From Chitinibacter sp. SCUT-21 (GTDB lineage Bacteria; Pseudomonadota; Gammaproteobacteria; Burkholderiales; Chitinibacteraceae): a stretch of 64,000 bases of DNA. The notes under the pieces were generated by a model, which was given only the letters and a program-made list of their open reading frames with translations, ran no database searches and was not told the DNA's origin. The position numbers and the translations under genes were made by a program. The DNA lies in assembly GCA_041874755.1 (NCBI GenBank), contig CP102611.1, positions 620,001-684,000 on the forward strand. The letters run 5' to 3'. Positions 26,999 to 37,025 of this stretch are shown here, one piece after another. Numbering within the stretch: position 1 is the first letter of the stretch; every line of letters begins with the position of its first letter.

Positions 26999-28063
26999 TT
27001 ATTTTTTACCCGAATGACGGTGCACTGCTGCGACCAAAGCAGCTGCATGTTCAGGGTTGGTGTATTGCGAAATACCGTGGCCTAAATTGAACACGTGGCC
27101 CGTTTTTTCCTCACCAGCGCTGGCGTAACTATCAATAATCCGTTTCACTTCAGCATCAATCGCCGCAGGTGGCGCAAACAGCGCCACAGGGTCAAAATTG
27201 CCTTGCAGCGCCACTTTATCGCCGACGCGACGACGCGCTTGGCCGATATCGGTGGTCCAATCCAAACCAATCGCGTCGCAACCGGTAGCGGCGATGTCTT
27301 CGAGCCACTGGCCACCACCCTTGGTAAACACGATCACCGGCACTTTGCGGCCTTCGTTTTCACGTTTCAGACCAGCGACAATGCGCGCCATGTATTGCAG
27401 CGAGAATTCTTGGTATTTGCCAAATGGCAGCGAGCCGCCCCAACTGTCGAAAATCTGCACCGCTTGCGCACCGGCTTCGATTTGCGCATTCAGGTAATCA
27501 ATCACCGTAAGGGTATTGACCTCCAAGATACGGTGCAACAGGTCTGGACGCGCATACATCATGGTTTTGATATTGCGATAGTCGCTTGAGCTACCACCTT
27601 CGATCATATAGCACGCCAGCGTATATGGGCTGCCCGAAAAGCCAATCAATGGAACGCGGTTATCCAAGCCTTTGCGAATCGATGACACTGCGTCCATTAC
27701 GTATTTCAGCTCAGTATTCACATCCGGCACAAACAGCTTGGCGACGTTTTCTTCAGTACGCACTGTGCGCTCAAATTTCGGGCCTTCACCTTCAGCGAAA
27801 TACAAACCCAAGCCCATCGCATCGGGCACAGTCAAAATATCCGAGAACAAAATCGCCGCGTCGAGCGGGAAGCGCTCCAACGGTTGCAGCGTGACTTCAG
27901 TCGCCAAATCGGTGTTTTTGCACAATTGCAAAAACGAGCCCGCCTGTTTGCGCGTTGCGCAGTATTCCGGCAGATAGCGCCCCGCTTGGCGCATCATCCA
28001 CACTGGCGTGTATTCAACAGGCTCACGCAATAAGGCGCGCAGGAAAGTGTCATTTTTCAACAT
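26999..28063 (-). CDS. hemE: Uroporphyrinogen decarboxylase
   Basis: A 354-residue enzyme that removes four carboxyl groups from uroporphyrinogen III in heme synthesis. The signature [15 protein letters not shown] is at about 20-34, followed by the [18 protein letters not shown] segment with the catalytic Asp. [17 protein letters not shown] and the C-terminal [16 protein letters not shown] are also typical. Normal length. A purine-rich stretch but no strong Shine-Dalgarno precedes the ATG at 28063. It follows the Nudix gene by 18 bases in the same direction, so they may share a transcript. Confidence 0.97.
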   Translation of the reverse strand: MLKNDTFLRALLREPVEYTPVWMMRQAGRYLPEYCATRKQAGSFLQLCKNTDLATEVTLQPLERFPLDAAILFSDILTVPDAMGLGLYFAEGEGPKFERTVRTEENVAKLFVPDVNTELKYVMDAVSSIRKGLDNRVPLIGFSGSPYTLACYMIEGGSSSDYRNIKTMMYARPDLLHRILEVNTLTVIDYLNAQIEAGAQAVQIFDSWGGSLPFGKYQEFSLQYMARIVAGLKRENEGRKVPVIVFTKGGGQWLEDIAATGCDAIGLDWTTDIGQARRRVGDKVALQGNFDPVALFAPPAAIDAEVKRIIDSYASAGEEKTGHVFNLGHGISQYTNPEHAAALVAAVHRHSGKK

Positions 28064-28081
28064 ACGATTTCTCTCTTAATT

Positions 28082-28501
28082 TCATAAAACCAGTTCATCA
28101 AACAAGCCTGTTGGATAAACTGGCCAAGCTAATTCATTCATTTGCGCCACGCTGAGCCAATGCAATTTGAACTGTGCCCCATTGGACTCGACCCCAATGC
28201 TTGATTGCAAAGGCGCATTGAGTTGGGCAAGGTAAACAAACACAATTTCATGCCCGGCCACGCCGTCGAAGGTGAAGAGGTTTTCAAACACCTTGAGCAA
28301 ACGGGGCGATTCAATCTGAACGCCAATTTCTTCGGCCACTTCACGAATCACAGCATCGGCGCTCAGTTCACCGAACTCAATGCCACCACCAATCGGCATC
28401 AGATAATGTTGCTGCTTGGTCGGGTCAAAGCCTTCTGCCAACAGATATTGGCCATTGTCTTCAAACAGACAAACAACTTTGGCGCGGATTGCAGCCCCCA
28501 T
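28082..28501 (-). CDS. Nudix hydrolase
   Basis: A 139-residue Nudix protein. The catalytic Nudix box GX5EX7REUXEEXGU is present as GGGIEFGELSADAVIREVAEEIGV (first G to final V). The domain begins IRAKVVCLFEDNGQYLLAEG and ends MNELAWPVYPTGLFDELVL. Such enzymes cleave nucleoside diphosphates linked to another group; the substrate cannot be read from sequence. The start at 28501 shares a base with the TAA stop of the ABC transporter gene, so translation is probably coupled. A longer frame upstream lies inside that gene and is not needed. Confidence 0.88.
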   Translation of the reverse strand: MGAAIRAKVVCLFEDNGQYLLAEGFDPTKQQHYLMPIGGGIEFGELSADAVIREVAEEIGVQIESPRLLKVFENLFTFDGVAGHEIVFVYLAQLNAPLQSSIGVESNGAQFKLHWLSVAQMNELAWPVYPTGLFDELVL

Positions 28502-30240
28502 TAAGCTAAAGCGCCCAATTCCCAGCGCCCCTGCCCTTGGCATTCAAGCACTTGCTGGTGGTATTCAACTAGCCCAGCGCGATGGCCCACGCTGATCATC
28601 ACGCCGCCTTTCATCGCTTCGCGCACTGCGGCGTACAGAATCGCTTCGCCATCCGCATCCAGCGCCGACGTTGACTCGTCCATCAGTAGGAAATCGGGTT
28701 TGACTAAAATCGCACGCAGCAAGGCGATGCGTTGCTGCTCGCCCAAGCTCAGCACGTGTGACCATGCATCAACCTCATCCAGCCTTGGCATTAAGTGACT
28801 TAAACCAGCCAGCGCCAATAGATCGCCAATTTTTTCATCGTCCTGCTCAGCCACATTCGGGTAATACAGCGCAGCGCGCAAGCTGCCTAAAGGCATATAC
28901 GGTTTTTGCGACAGGAATAAACTGCGGGTATTACCTTGCAGACCATATTGACCTTGGGCATAGGGCCATATACCTGCCATAGCACGTAGTAAGCTCGATT
29001 TGCCCGTGCCTGATTTGCCGCGAATCAACAGCGTATCGCCCGCTTTCAGGCTCAAATTAACATTGGAGAGCAAGACCTCGCCATTCGGTTTACTCACCGA
29101 TAAATGGCTCAGTTGCAAACCTTGCACAATCGGCTGCGGTTCAATGCGCGGCAATTGATCTGCCACTTCAATACTGCGCTCAAACGTCGTTAAACGATCG
29201 ATCACCGCTTTCCAATTGGCCAAGGTGCTAAAGCTGCCGATGATAAAGTCGAGCGCACCATACACCTGACCGAAGGCCGAGTTAATTTGCATCAGGCCAC
29301 CGAGTGGGATTTCCTTGGCAAAGAAACGTGGCGCGGCGACGATCAGCGGGAAAATAATCGCCAATTGGCCCCAGAATGAGGTGAACCAAGTCAGGCGTTT
29401 ATTCATCCGCATCAATGACCAGAAATTACTCACGACATTGACAAAGCGATAGCCCAAACGCTCTTGCTCATCTTTCGCGCCACCGTACAGCGCAATCGAT
29501 TCGGCATTTTCACGCACACGCACCAAGCCAAAACGGAAATCCGCTTCATAGCGTTGCTGCATAAAGTTCAGCCCAACCAAAGGTCGGCCGAGCAAAATGG
29601 TAATACCCGTACCGATCAGCGCGTAAATAATCGCGACCCACACCATATAACCGGGAATACTGACTTCTGAACCACCGAGCATAAATTTAAGCGGGCCGGA
29701 CAGTGTCCACAAAATGCCGATGAACGACACCAAGGTCACTACCGAGCGCAGCAGGCCCAGCGATAGCGACAGTGAGATCGACACAAATTGGCCCACGTCT
29801 TCGGCAATACGCTGATCGGGGTTATCGGTGTCTTGGTCAGTCAGTTGCAGACGGTAGAAGTTATTTTCATTGAGCCATTTTTGCGTGTAATGAATCGTCG
29901 CCCATTTGCGCCAGCGGATTTCTAGCATTTGCTGAAACCAAACCGCATAGACCGCAATCACGATATAGAGGAAGGCCAGATAGCCAAATTTATACAGCGC
30001 CTCTTTAAAGCCTTTCGCATCAAGGTTTTGCAGCGTGTTATAAAACTCGTTGTACCAGCTATTAAACTGGACATTCATATACACCATGCCCAGCGACAAA
30101 GAGATCACCAGCGCCAGCAAGCCCCAGGCGTAAAACTTGTCTTCGGAAACCCAATATGGTTTGGCGATACGCCAGAAATTGCGGAATAAATGGCGCACCG
30201 TCGGCGCGCCTGCGTTTGAAGCAGCAGATGTGGCAGACAT
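28501..30240 (-). CDS. ABC transporter with fused permease and ATPase (SbmA/BacA or YddA type)
   Basis: A 579-residue half-transporter of the ABC_membrane_2 class. The N-terminal permease (about 25-330) has six helices and the family segments WYNEFYNTLQNLDAKGFKEAL, RWRKWATIHYTQKWL and EDVGQFVSISLSLSLGLLRS. The nucleotide-binding part has Walker A GKSGTGKSSLLRAM, signature LSLGEQQRIALLRAIL and Walker B FLLMDESTSALD. Relatives such as BacA and YddA import peptides or cobalamin; the substrate here is not known. ATG at 30240 has GGTG about 8 bases upstream; a GTG lies three codons further. The Nudix gene starts on its stop codon. Confidence 0.88.
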   Translation of the reverse strand: MSATSAASNAGAPTVRHLFRNFWRIAKPYWVSEDKFYAWGLLALVISLSLGMVYMNVQFNSWYNEFYNTLQNLDAKGFKEALYKFGYLAFLYIVIAVYAVWFQQMLEIRWRKWATIHYTQKWLNENNFYRLQLTDQDTDNPDQRIAEDVGQFVSISLSLSLGLLRSVVTLVSFIGILWTLSGPLKFMLGGSEVSIPGYMVWVAIIYALIGTGITILLGRPLVGLNFMQQRYEADFRFGLVRVRENAESIALYGGAKDEQERLGYRFVNVVSNFWSLMRMNKRLTWFTSFWGQLAIIFPLIVAAPRFFAKEIPLGGLMQINSAFGQVYGALDFIIGSFSTLANWKAVIDRLTTFERSIEVADQLPRIEPQPIVQGLQLSHLSVSKPNGEVLLSNVNLSLKAGDTLLIRGKSGTGKSSLLRAMAGIWPYAQGQYGLQGNTRSLFLSQKPYMPLGSLRAALYYPNVAEQDDEKIGDLLALAGLSHLMPRLDEVDAWSHVLSLGEQQRIALLRAILVKPDFLLMDESTSALDADGEAILYAAVREAMKGGVMISVGHRAGLVEYHQQVLECQGQGRWELGALA

Positions 30241-30285
30241 TGTGTTCACCCCAGTGGCGAATAGTTAAAGCAAAACATCAAGCGT

Positions 30286-30699
30286 TTATTGACACGGCTT
30301 TTGTGTCCACGCTTTTTTCTTGCTGCGTTTACATTGCCAATCTTGGGTCACCGATTTCATTTGCCACACTTGGGCTTGATCGTTCACGTCAAAAGTAAAG
30401 CGAAAGCGTTGCGCGGCTACCGCGTCATCGGGCAAACCCGATTGCAGCACTTCGACATTCACTTTGCTAAAGTCTTCGGCACCCGCCGATTTTTGGGTAA
30501 TCACTAAATTGCGATATTCGGCAACGCCATATTCATTGACGATACGGTCAGCCAAATAGTCATAAACGATTTGCACCGGCGCTTGACCCAGTTTGCCTTT
30601 TGCAATGACCACGTCGGGTTTTGCAGCCTCTTCGGCCATCGCGTGTGTTGCCAGCAACAATGCTGAACTTACACATACCATTTTCAATAAATGCTTCAT
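30286..30699 (-). CDS. Small exported protein of unknown function
   Basis: A 137-residue protein with a signal peptide (MKHLLKMVCVSSALLLATHAMA, cleavage about residue 22) and a compact mature part. It contains VQIVYDYLADRIVNEYGVAEYRNLVITQ and a C-terminus with two cysteines, CKRSKKKAWTQKPCQ, that could form a disulphide. Family not recognised. It lies 45 bases upstream of the ABC transporter in the same direction, so a periplasmic helper role is possible but only positional. Confidence 0.7.
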   Translation of the reverse strand: MKHLLKMVCVSSALLLATHAMAEEAAKPDVVIAKGKLGQAPVQIVYDYLADRIVNEYGVAEYRNLVITQKSAGAEDFSKVNVEVLQSGLPDDAVAAQRFRFTFDVNDQAQVWQMKSVTQDWQCKRSKKKAWTQKPCQ

Positions 30700-30737
30700 G
30701 TCTCTTCCGAATTGTTCTGAGTTACAAGGAAATACTA

Positions 30738-30775
30738 GGCTGGCCTGCGCAGCAAAAATGGCTTGAGGGCCAGCC
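30738..30775 (-). terminator. Possible glnS terminator hairpin
   Basis: GGCTGGCC (30738-30745) and GGCCAGCC (30768-30775) form an 8-bp stem with a 22-base loop just downstream of the glnS stop on the minus strand. There is no T-run, so this is a candidate only. Confidence 0.4.
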
Positions 30776-30791
30776 CCAAGTCACGCCAAAA

Positions 30792-32477
30792 TTATTTAGC
30801 CCAAGTGTCTTTGAGCGTAACAGTGCGGTTAAACACTGGCTTGCCGCCGGCTTTGTGATCGTGTCGATCGGTCACAAAATAACCCAAGCGCTCAAACTGG
30901 TAGCGCGTTTCAGGTGCAGCATCGCGCACGCAAGGCTCAACAAACGCAGTGACGGTTTTTAGCGATTCTGGATTGATGAATTGTTTGAAGTCGAGGTATT
31001 GACCGTCTTCACCGCGAATTGCGTCAGGGCGCGCCTCGGTAAATAGACGCTCGTACAAACGCACTTCGGCTTCAATCGCGTGCTCAGATGAAATCCAGTG
31101 AATGACGCCCTTCACTTTACGACCTTCTGGATTTTGGCCCAGCGTTTTCGGGTCGATCGAGCATTTGAGTTCAATCACTTCGCCTTTGGCGTCTTTGACC
31201 ACTTCGTCGCATTTGATTACGTACGAGTAACGCAAGCGCACTTCGCCGCCCAAGGTCAGACGTTGCCAGCCTTTCGGTGGTTCTTCAGCAAAGTCGTCGC
31301 GCTCGATCCACAGCGTTGGTGAAATAGGAATATCACGCTCGCCAAACTCTTCATGGTGCGGGTGGAACGGCGCACTGCGGCTGCCGGTCACGCCAGCTTC
31401 GAAGTTCGTTAGCGTCACTTTCAACGGGTTCACAACCGCGATCACGCGCGGGCTCTCGCCTTCCAGCGTTTCACGTACCGCGCCTTCCAAGATTGAAAAG
31501 TCGATGATGTTCTCGCCCTTGCTGACACCAATGCGCTGCGCGAATAATTTAATGCCGGCGGGGCTGTAACCACGGCGGCGCATGCCGCTAATTGTCGTCA
31601 TACGTGGGTCGTCCCAACCGCTAACCAAACCTTCGGTCACCAGTTGGTTCAATTTACGTTTCGACGTGATCGAGTAGAGCAATTCCAGACGCGAAAATTC
31701 GATCTGTTGTGGATGGCTAGCAATCGTAATGTTGTCGAGCACCCAGTCGTACAGCGGGCGATGGTCTTCAAACTCCAGCGTACACAGGCTGTGCGTAATG
31801 CCTTCCAACGCGTCGGAAATGCAATGCGAATAGTCGTACATCGGGTAGATGCACCATTTATCGCCGGTTTTGATGTGCGTAGCGCGCTTAATGCGGTAGA
31901 AAACTGGGTCGCGCAGATTTAAGTTGGGCGAAGCCATATCGATTTTCAGGCGCAAGGTTTTGCTGCCGTCGGCAAATTCGCCGTTTTTCATGCGTTCGAA
32001 CAGGTCGAGATTTTCGGCCACGCTGCGATCGCGGAAAGGGCTATTTTTGCCCGGCTTTTGAAAGTCGCCACGGTATTCGCGCATTTGCTCGGCATTGAGC
32101 TCGCACACATACGCTTTGCCGGCGTTGATCAATTCAATCGCGTACGCATGCAATTGATCGAAATAATCCGAAGTGTGGCGCACGTCGCCATTCCATTCAA
32201 AACCCAACCAGCGCACGTCGGCTTCAATCGCCGCTGCGTATTCGTCTTCTTCTTTTTCTGGGTTGGTGTCGTCCATGCGCAAATTGCACAGACCTTTGTA
32301 GTCGTTGGCGATACCGAAATTCAAACAAATCGATTTAGCGTGACCTATGTGCAAGTAGCCATTGGGCTCAGGCGGAAAGCGGGTCTGGATGGCCTGATGT
32401 TTACCGCTAGCCAGATCGGCATCAATAATTTGACGAATAAAATTGCTGGTAGGCTGTGCTGCGTTCTCTTGGCTCAT
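30792..32477 (-). CDS. glnS: Glutaminyl-tRNA synthetase
   Basis: A 561-residue class I synthetase with the HIGH motif in [19 protein letters not shown], specific for GlnRS/GluRS. GlnRS-type segments are [44 protein letters not shown] and the KMSKS-like region [15 protein letters not shown]. The C-terminal beta-barrel anticodon domain (about 345-555) is complete. Direct charging of tRNA-Gln implies that this organism need not use the transamidation route for that tRNA. It is transcribed alone; start MSQENAAQP at 32477. Confidence 0.96.
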   Translation of the reverse strand: MSQENAAQPTSNFIRQIIDADLASGKHQAIQTRFPPEPNGYLHIGHAKSICLNFGIANDYKGLCNLRMDDTNPEKEEDEYAAAIEADVRWLGFEWNGDVRHTSDYFDQLHAYAIELINAGKAYVCELNAEQMREYRGDFQKPGKNSPFRDRSVAENLDLFERMKNGEFADGSKTLRLKIDMASPNLNLRDPVFYRIKRATHIKTGDKWCIYPMYDYSHCISDALEGITHSLCTLEFEDHRPLYDWVLDNITIASHPQQIEFSRLELLYSITSKRKLNQLVTEGLVSGWDDPRMTTISGMRRRGYSPAGIKLFAQRIGVSKGENIIDFSILEGAVRETLEGESPRVIAVVNPLKVTLTNFEAGVTGSRSAPFHPHHEEFGERDIPISPTLWIERDDFAEEPPKGWQRLTLGGEVRLRYSYVIKCDEVVKDAKGEVIELKCSIDPKTLGQNPEGRKVKGVIHWISSEHAIEAEVRLYERLFTEARPDAIRGEDGQYLDFKQFINPESLKTVTAFVEPCVRDAAPETRYQFERLGYFVTDRHDHKAGGKPVFNRTVTLKDTWAK

Positions 32478-32573
32478 ACACTTTGTCGATGATTGTTAAC
32501 TAAGACCCGTGATTCTACCAAAGAGGGCCGCATCGCGGGCGGCCATTGCAGTGGCAAAGTTTCACGCTGGCAT

Positions 32574-32600
32574 AAAAAATGGCGAGACTCGCTCGCCATT
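32574..32600 (-). terminator. Terminator of the upp-uraA operon
   Basis: AATGGCGAG (32578-32586) / CTCGCCATT (32592-32600), 5-base loop. The A-run on the left (32574-32579) gives a T-run on the minus strand, in which uraA ends at 32670. Confidence 0.85.
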
Positions 32601-32669
32601 TCAATACCCCAATCAGTATAACCCTGTAGCCATCATTAATAATGACCCACAAAGACATACCCTTGCAGC

Positions 32670-33899
32670 TTAAATATCAGCAGCCGGCTCTGCGGGTGGA
32701 TTAGGTAGAACTAAATTCAACACAATCGCCAACACGCTAACCAAACCCACGCCAACGAGGTTGAAATTACCTACTTGCACCATCAAGCCACCGATACCGC
32801 AGGTCAACACCACCGAAACAATGACCAAATTGCGCGGCAGCATCAGATCGACTTTGCTATCGATCAGCGTTTTCAAGCCAATTGACGCGATCGTACCGAA
32901 CAACAAGACCATAATCCCGCCCATGACCGGCAACGGAATCGATACCAAGATTGCGTTAAATTTGCCAAAGAAAGCCAAAATCACCGCCAAAATCGCCGCG
33001 TAAGTCATGATGACTGGGTTGAAGTTGCGCGTAATCATTAACGCGCCAGTCACTTCGGCATACGTTGTGATTGGAGGGCCGCCGATTAAACCGGCAAAGC
33101 ACACACCCAAACCATCGCCGCCCAAGGTGCGGTGCAAACCGGGCTTGGCCGTGTAATCGTTACCCGTTACTTTACCCAAGGCCATCACGCCGCCAATATG
33201 CTCGATCGTAGGCGCAATCGCCACCGGCAACATAAACAGCGCCGCAGCCCAGTTTACTTCTGGCGTTACAAAATGCGGCATCGCAAACCATGGCGCATTG
33301 GCAATGCCCGATAAATCGACCACGTCCATAAACAGTGCAGTGATATAACCGGCAATCACACCCGATAAAATCGGCACTAGGCGCAGCATACCGCCAGCGA
33401 ATACCGACACGATAACTGTCGTTGTTAGCGACACAAAGGCGAGGAACAACGATACGCCGTACGGCACCAACTGCTTACCGCCGCCCTGCCCCATCGCCAT
33501 GCCCGACGCCGCCACGGCGACCGACAAGCCAATCACCATAATCACGGGGCCAATCACCACCGGCGGCAAGAGTTTATGAATAAAACCCATGCCGCGCCAT
33601 TTGATTAAACCGGCGACAATAAAATACATAAAGCCCGCAAAAAACAGGCCAAATTGCGTCGCCGCTTGGCCCCAAGTTTGCATCGAGAAAATAATCGGGC
33701 CGATAAATGCGAATGAGGAGCCGAGGAAAATCGGCACTTGGCGCTTGGTCAGCACTTGGAACATCAGTGTACCAACACCAGCGCCAAGCAGCGCCATCGC
33801 AGGGTTTAAGCCCGTCAGCAAGGGCACCAAGACCAAGGCGCCAAAGGCGACAAATAAAATCTGTGCGCCAGAAATAAACTGCTTAATTTCTTGGAACAT
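32670..33899 (-). CDS. uraA: Uracil permease (NCS2 family)
   Basis: A 409-residue membrane protein with about 14 helical segments of the nucleobase:cation symporter-2 fold. Motifs include FLGSSFAFIGPIIFSM near the first half-helix, PTIEHIGGVMALGKVTGNDY with the conserved acidic and His residues, and GGPPITTYAEVTGALMITRNF. A uracil specificity is supported by its position 8 bases downstream of upp, the enzyme that traps uracil as UMP. Transport uses the proton gradient in the E. coli homologue. Xanthine or other base transport is less likely given this neighbour. Confidence 0.92.
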   Translation of the reverse strand: MFQEIKQFISGAQILFVAFGALVLVPLLTGLNPAMALLGAGVGTLMFQVLTKRQVPIFLGSSFAFIGPIIFSMQTWGQAATQFGLFFAGFMYFIVAGLIKWRGMGFIHKLLPPVVIGPVIMVIGLSVAVAASGMAMGQGGGKQLVPYGVSLFLAFVSLTTTVIVSVFAGGMLRLVPILSGVIAGYITALFMDVVDLSGIANAPWFAMPHFVTPEVNWAAALFMLPVAIAPTIEHIGGVMALGKVTGNDYTAKPGLHRTLGGDGLGVCFAGLIGGPPITTYAEVTGALMITRNFNPVIMTYAAILAVILAFFGKFNAILVSIPLPVMGGIMVLLFGTIASIGLKTLIDSKVDLMLPRNLVIVSVVLTCGIGGLMVQVGNFNLVGVGLVSVLAIVLNLVLPNPPAEPAADI

Positions 33900-33907
33900 A
33901 GCGCGCC

Positions 33908-34540
33908 TTATTTATTGATTGTGCCGAAGATTTTATCGCCAGCATCACCCAAGCCAGGAATGATGTAGCCATGCTCGTTCAGATGCGAATCGAGCGATGC
34001 GCTAACGATTTTGACGTCTGGATGTTTTTCATTCATCAGTTTCACCCCTTCCGGCGCTGCCACCATCACAATCGCAATAATCTCTTTGCAACCTTTGCGC
34101 TTGAGCATATCGACTGTGGCGACCAAAGAGCCACCAGTGGCGAGCATCGGGTCGATAATCAAAGCCAAACGATCTTCCAAATCGCCAACAAATTTTTCAA
34201 AATACGGCACCGGCTGCAAAGTTTCTTCATCGCGCGCCAAACCCACCACGCTGATTTTGGCTGATGGCACTAAATCGAGCACGCCGTTGAGCATGCCTAA
34301 ACCCGCCCGCAAAATCGGTACTACCGTCAATTTTTTGCCTTTGATCTTTTTAACTTGCACTTCACCGCACCAGCCAGTAATCGTCACATCTTCCAAGGCC
34401 AAATCACGCGTGGCCTCGTAGGCCAAAAGTCGCGCCAATTCTTCGGTGAGCAAGCGAAATTTATTGGTTGATACATCGGCTTCGCGCAGTAGCGCCAATT
34501 TATGCTGAACCAATGGGTGATTTACGACGGTGATTTGCAT
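33908..34540 (-). CDS. upp: Uracil phosphoribosyltransferase
   Basis: A 210-residue salvage enzyme that makes UMP from uracil and PRPP. The PRPP loop is [20 protein letters not shown] and the uracil-binding C-terminus [16 protein letters not shown] is intact; the N-terminus [19 protein letters not shown] is family-typical. Normal length. It is the first gene of a two-gene operon with uraA, whose spacer is 8 bases. Confidence 0.97.
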   Translation of the reverse strand: MQITVVNHPLVQHKLALLREADVSTNKFRLLTEELARLLAYEATRDLALEDVTITGWCGEVQVKKIKGKKLTVVPILRAGLGMLNGVLDLVPSAKISVVGLARDEETLQPVPYFEKFVGDLEDRLALIIDPMLATGGSLVATVDMLKRKGCKEIIAIVMVAAPEGVKLMNEKHPDVKIVSASLDSHLNEHGYIIPGLGDAGDKIFGTINK

Positions 34541-34663
34541 ATTTTTATCCTCTTTTTGATGACGCCATTGTAGATAGTTGCAACTAAATCGCTATTGAGG
34601 AAACACCTGTGTTTGCTTGTTTTTTGCTTAACATCAAACCCAGATATTCTTCAGTTTTTTAGC

Positions 34664-34691
34664 CGAAAAAAAACCACCGCAAGGGTGGTTT
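34664..34691 (-). terminator. Terminator of the CNNM/CorC-type gene
   Basis: AAACCACC (34671-34678) / GGTGGTTT (34684-34691), 5-base loop. The A-run at 34666-34673 supplies Ts on the minus strand, in which the upstream gene ends at 34697. A short T-run on the plus side allows bidirectional use. Confidence 0.8.
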
Positions 34692-34696
34692 TTAAC

Positions 34697-36001
34697 TTAG
34701 CCATTTTCAGTTGAATCCGCATTGATATGTTCTGATGCCAGAATCTTATCGACGCGGTGGCCGTCCATATCAACGATTTCCAACGACCAGTTTTCCCAAT
34801 ATGTCACATCCCCGGTGCGTGGCATACGGCCAAGCAATAACATCACCATGCCGCTTAAGGTGTGGTAGCTGTTTTTGTCTTCATCGGGAACGGTGTTGAG
34901 TTCGAGTTTATCTTTAAGCTCGGGAATCGGAATTAAACCATCGAGCAACCATGAACCATCGGCGCGTTGTACCGCCCAAGCATCTTCGATATTTTGCGGC
35001 GTAAATTCACCGGTTAAGACTTCAAGTACGTCTTGCAAAGTCACCAAGCCTTGCAATTCGCCGTATTCGTCGACCAAAAACACCATCTCAACGCCAGATG
35101 AGCGCATTTGTTCTAGCAGCTCTAAACCAGTTAAGGTTTCTGGCACAAACACGCAAGGCTGCAGATGCGCCGAGAGATCAACCTCTTCGCCCTTAAGCAC
35201 CTTTTTCAAGATTTCTTTGGTGCTCAGCACGCCGAGCATATTCTCCAAACCGTCGCGGCACACCGGAAAGCGCGAGTAGTCGGCCTGCGCCACGCGCGCC
35301 AAATTATCTGCAGTTGGTTCAGCCAAATCGAGATAAACCATATCGCCACGCGGCACCATTAAGGACGTAACCATCCTATCGTCCAAGCGCAATACATTAC
35401 GCACCATCGTGTGTTCGTGCTCTTCAATTAAACCCGCTTCGGAGCCTTCGATCAGCATCGCGTCGATTTCATCTTGTGTGACCGATTGCGTCGCATTTTG
35501 ATTGGCACCCAAGACGCGCAAAATGGTGCTGGTCGAGACACTCAACAAACGCACAAAGGGTCGAGTGACCATGGCCAGCATTTGCAAAGGCCGCGCCACC
35601 AAGCAGGCAATGAGTTCAGGGCTAATTTGCCCCAATCGTTTGGGCACCAATTCGCCCAATACAATCGAGAAGTAGGTCACGGAAACGACCACACAGACGG
35701 TGGCGCTGGTGTCACTCAGGTGCTCTGGCAGACCAAAAGTCATCAGCCAGTCGGCAAACGGTTCGGCCAGTACCGACTCACCGACAATACCGCTCAGAAC
35801 ACCAATCGAGGTAATGCCGATCTGCACCGTCGACATAAATTTGGTTGGGTCTGCGCCCAATTCAAGCGCAACGGCTGCGCCTTTATTTCCTGCTTCGGCC
35901 ATTTTGCTCAGCCGCGCCTTACGCGCAGTCACAAGGGCGATTTCCGACATTGCAAACACGCCGTTAAGCAAAATCAGACCGAGTAAGATCAATATTTCCA
36001 T
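34697..36001 (-). CDS. CNNM/HlyC-CorC family membrane protein (DUF21 + CBS pair + CorC_HlyC)
   Basis: A 434-residue protein with a DUF21 (CNNM) membrane domain of about four helices (1-185, LILLGLILLNGVFAMSEIALVTARKARL). A tandem CBS pair follows (about 205-325, MVPRGDMVYLDLAEP to YGELQGLVTLQDVLEVL), and then a C-terminal CorC_HlyC domain (about 340-425, WLLDGLIPIPELKDKLEL). The older hemolysin label for this family has little support; homologues act as Mg2+ or Co2+ exporters or regulators. The TVQIGITSIGVLSGIVG segment is characteristic of the membrane domain. It is transcribed alone. Confidence 0.88.
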   Translation of the reverse strand: MEILILLGLILLNGVFAMSEIALVTARKARLSKMAEAGNKGAAVALELGADPTKFMSTVQIGITSIGVLSGIVGESVLAEPFADWLMTFGLPEHLSDTSATVCVVVSVTYFSIVLGELVPKRLGQISPELIACLVARPLQMLAMVTRPFVRLLSVSTSTILRVLGANQNATQSVTQDEIDAMLIEGSEAGLIEEHEHTMVRNVLRLDDRMVTSLMVPRGDMVYLDLAEPTADNLARVAQADYSRFPVCRDGLENMLGVLSTKEILKKVLKGEEVDLSAHLQPCVFVPETLTGLELLEQMRSSGVEMVFLVDEYGELQGLVTLQDVLEVLTGEFTPQNIEDAWAVQRADGSWLLDGLIPIPELKDKLELNTVPDEDKNSYHTLSGMVMLLLGRMPRTGDVTYWENWSLEIVDMDGHRVDKILASEHINADSTENG

Positions 36002-36157
36002 GAAGATGAGTATGTATTTGAAGAACCGCTATTGTGCCACAAGCAGCTTAAACGTAAGCGGTGATATTTAGCACGCTCGACAAGCAAGAAAAACAGCAAC
36101 GTATTACCCTGCAAGCCTTAATAAATTAGACCAACAACGCAATACCCACATCAGGTA

Positions 36158-36925
36158 TTATTTAGCGGGGCTAGACCACTTGGCGCGTAACTGCTGCACC
36201 GTGCCATTATTACGTATCAGTTTATAGCCTTGGTTAAACTGCTCTAAGGCCCACATGCCTTGCGGATGGCGCAGGCTAAAACCGATAAATACTAGTGTGT
36301 GGGTACTGGGGAATGCAACATTCACTTGCCTAGCCACACCAGCACTTTCTGCCCAATATTGCGAACCCTGCAAATCGTTCGAGATCACTAACGCAGCATC
36401 TAGTTGGCCAGCAGCTAAACGCCGCAAGCTAATTTGCTCGGTGCGCGATGGAATAAACGCCACGCCTCTTTTTAGTGTCTGCATCGCTGTATCGGCATAT
36501 TCATAATCTTTTACGATGCCCACTTTCAGCGGCGCAGCCAACTCAGATTCGCTATGCACTTTTAAGGGCTGAGCTTTGTTTTGGAAATACACCCCCAAGG
36601 CGCGATATAAAGGCTCATCGGCAAATTTTACTTTGCCTTCAAATGCCGGATCCCACGCCATATTAAAACAAGCCGACGTCGCGCCTTCGAGCACCAGCGC
36701 TTTACACCGCGAATACGGCACCACATTCAATTTTACTTCGACGCCAACAGCAGCAAAAGCGGCCCGCACAACATCGTTGGCGTAACCTGTGCCATCGGCT
36801 TTGGAAAAAGGCTCTGCGGCATCTTCCACCATAATGTCTAGCGGAGCTGCCGCTACCGGAAAACACACTGCCAAAGAAACACAACACACTGCGACGAAAC
36901 GGGGAAGTGAGATCCAAGCAACCAT
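36158..36925 (-). CDS. Periplasmic solute-binding protein (SBP_bac_3 type)
   Basis: A 255-residue exported protein. The signal peptide ends near AVCFPVAAAP (residue 27). The mature protein follows the family-3 solute-binding layout: LDIMVEDAAEPFSKADGTGYANDVVRAAFAAVG at the start, AACFNMAW-like middle (SACFNMAWDPAFEGKVKFADEPLY), and LRRLAAGQLDAALVISND. No permease or ATPase gene is adjacent, so it may be an orphan binding or signalling protein for amino acids or related ligands. It lies 100 bases downstream of the PiuC-type gene, same strand; cotranscription is possible. Confidence 0.78.
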   Translation of the reverse strand: MVAWISLPRFVAVCCVSLAVCFPVAAAPLDIMVEDAAEPFSKADGTGYANDVVRAAFAAVGVEVKLNVVPYSRCKALVLEGATSACFNMAWDPAFEGKVKFADEPLYRALGVYFQNKAQPLKVHSESELAAPLKVGIVKDYEYADTAMQTLKRGVAFIPSRTEQISLRRLAAGQLDAALVISNDLQGSQYWAESAGVARQVNVAFPSTHTLVFIGFSLRHPQGMWALEQFNQGYKLIRNNGTVQQLRAKWSSPAK

Positions 36926-37025
36926 GACGCAATCCGAGCCACAAAATTACTTTATAGGCGGCACTGCGGCATGCGACAGAAATTTCTGTAATCTTTGTGT
37001 CATGGCTTCGCAGATCAAACTGCGC

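Noticed and set aside
36158..36925. Complete ABC amino-acid importer
   Set aside because: Only the solute-binding protein is present; no permease or ATPase gene adjoins it.
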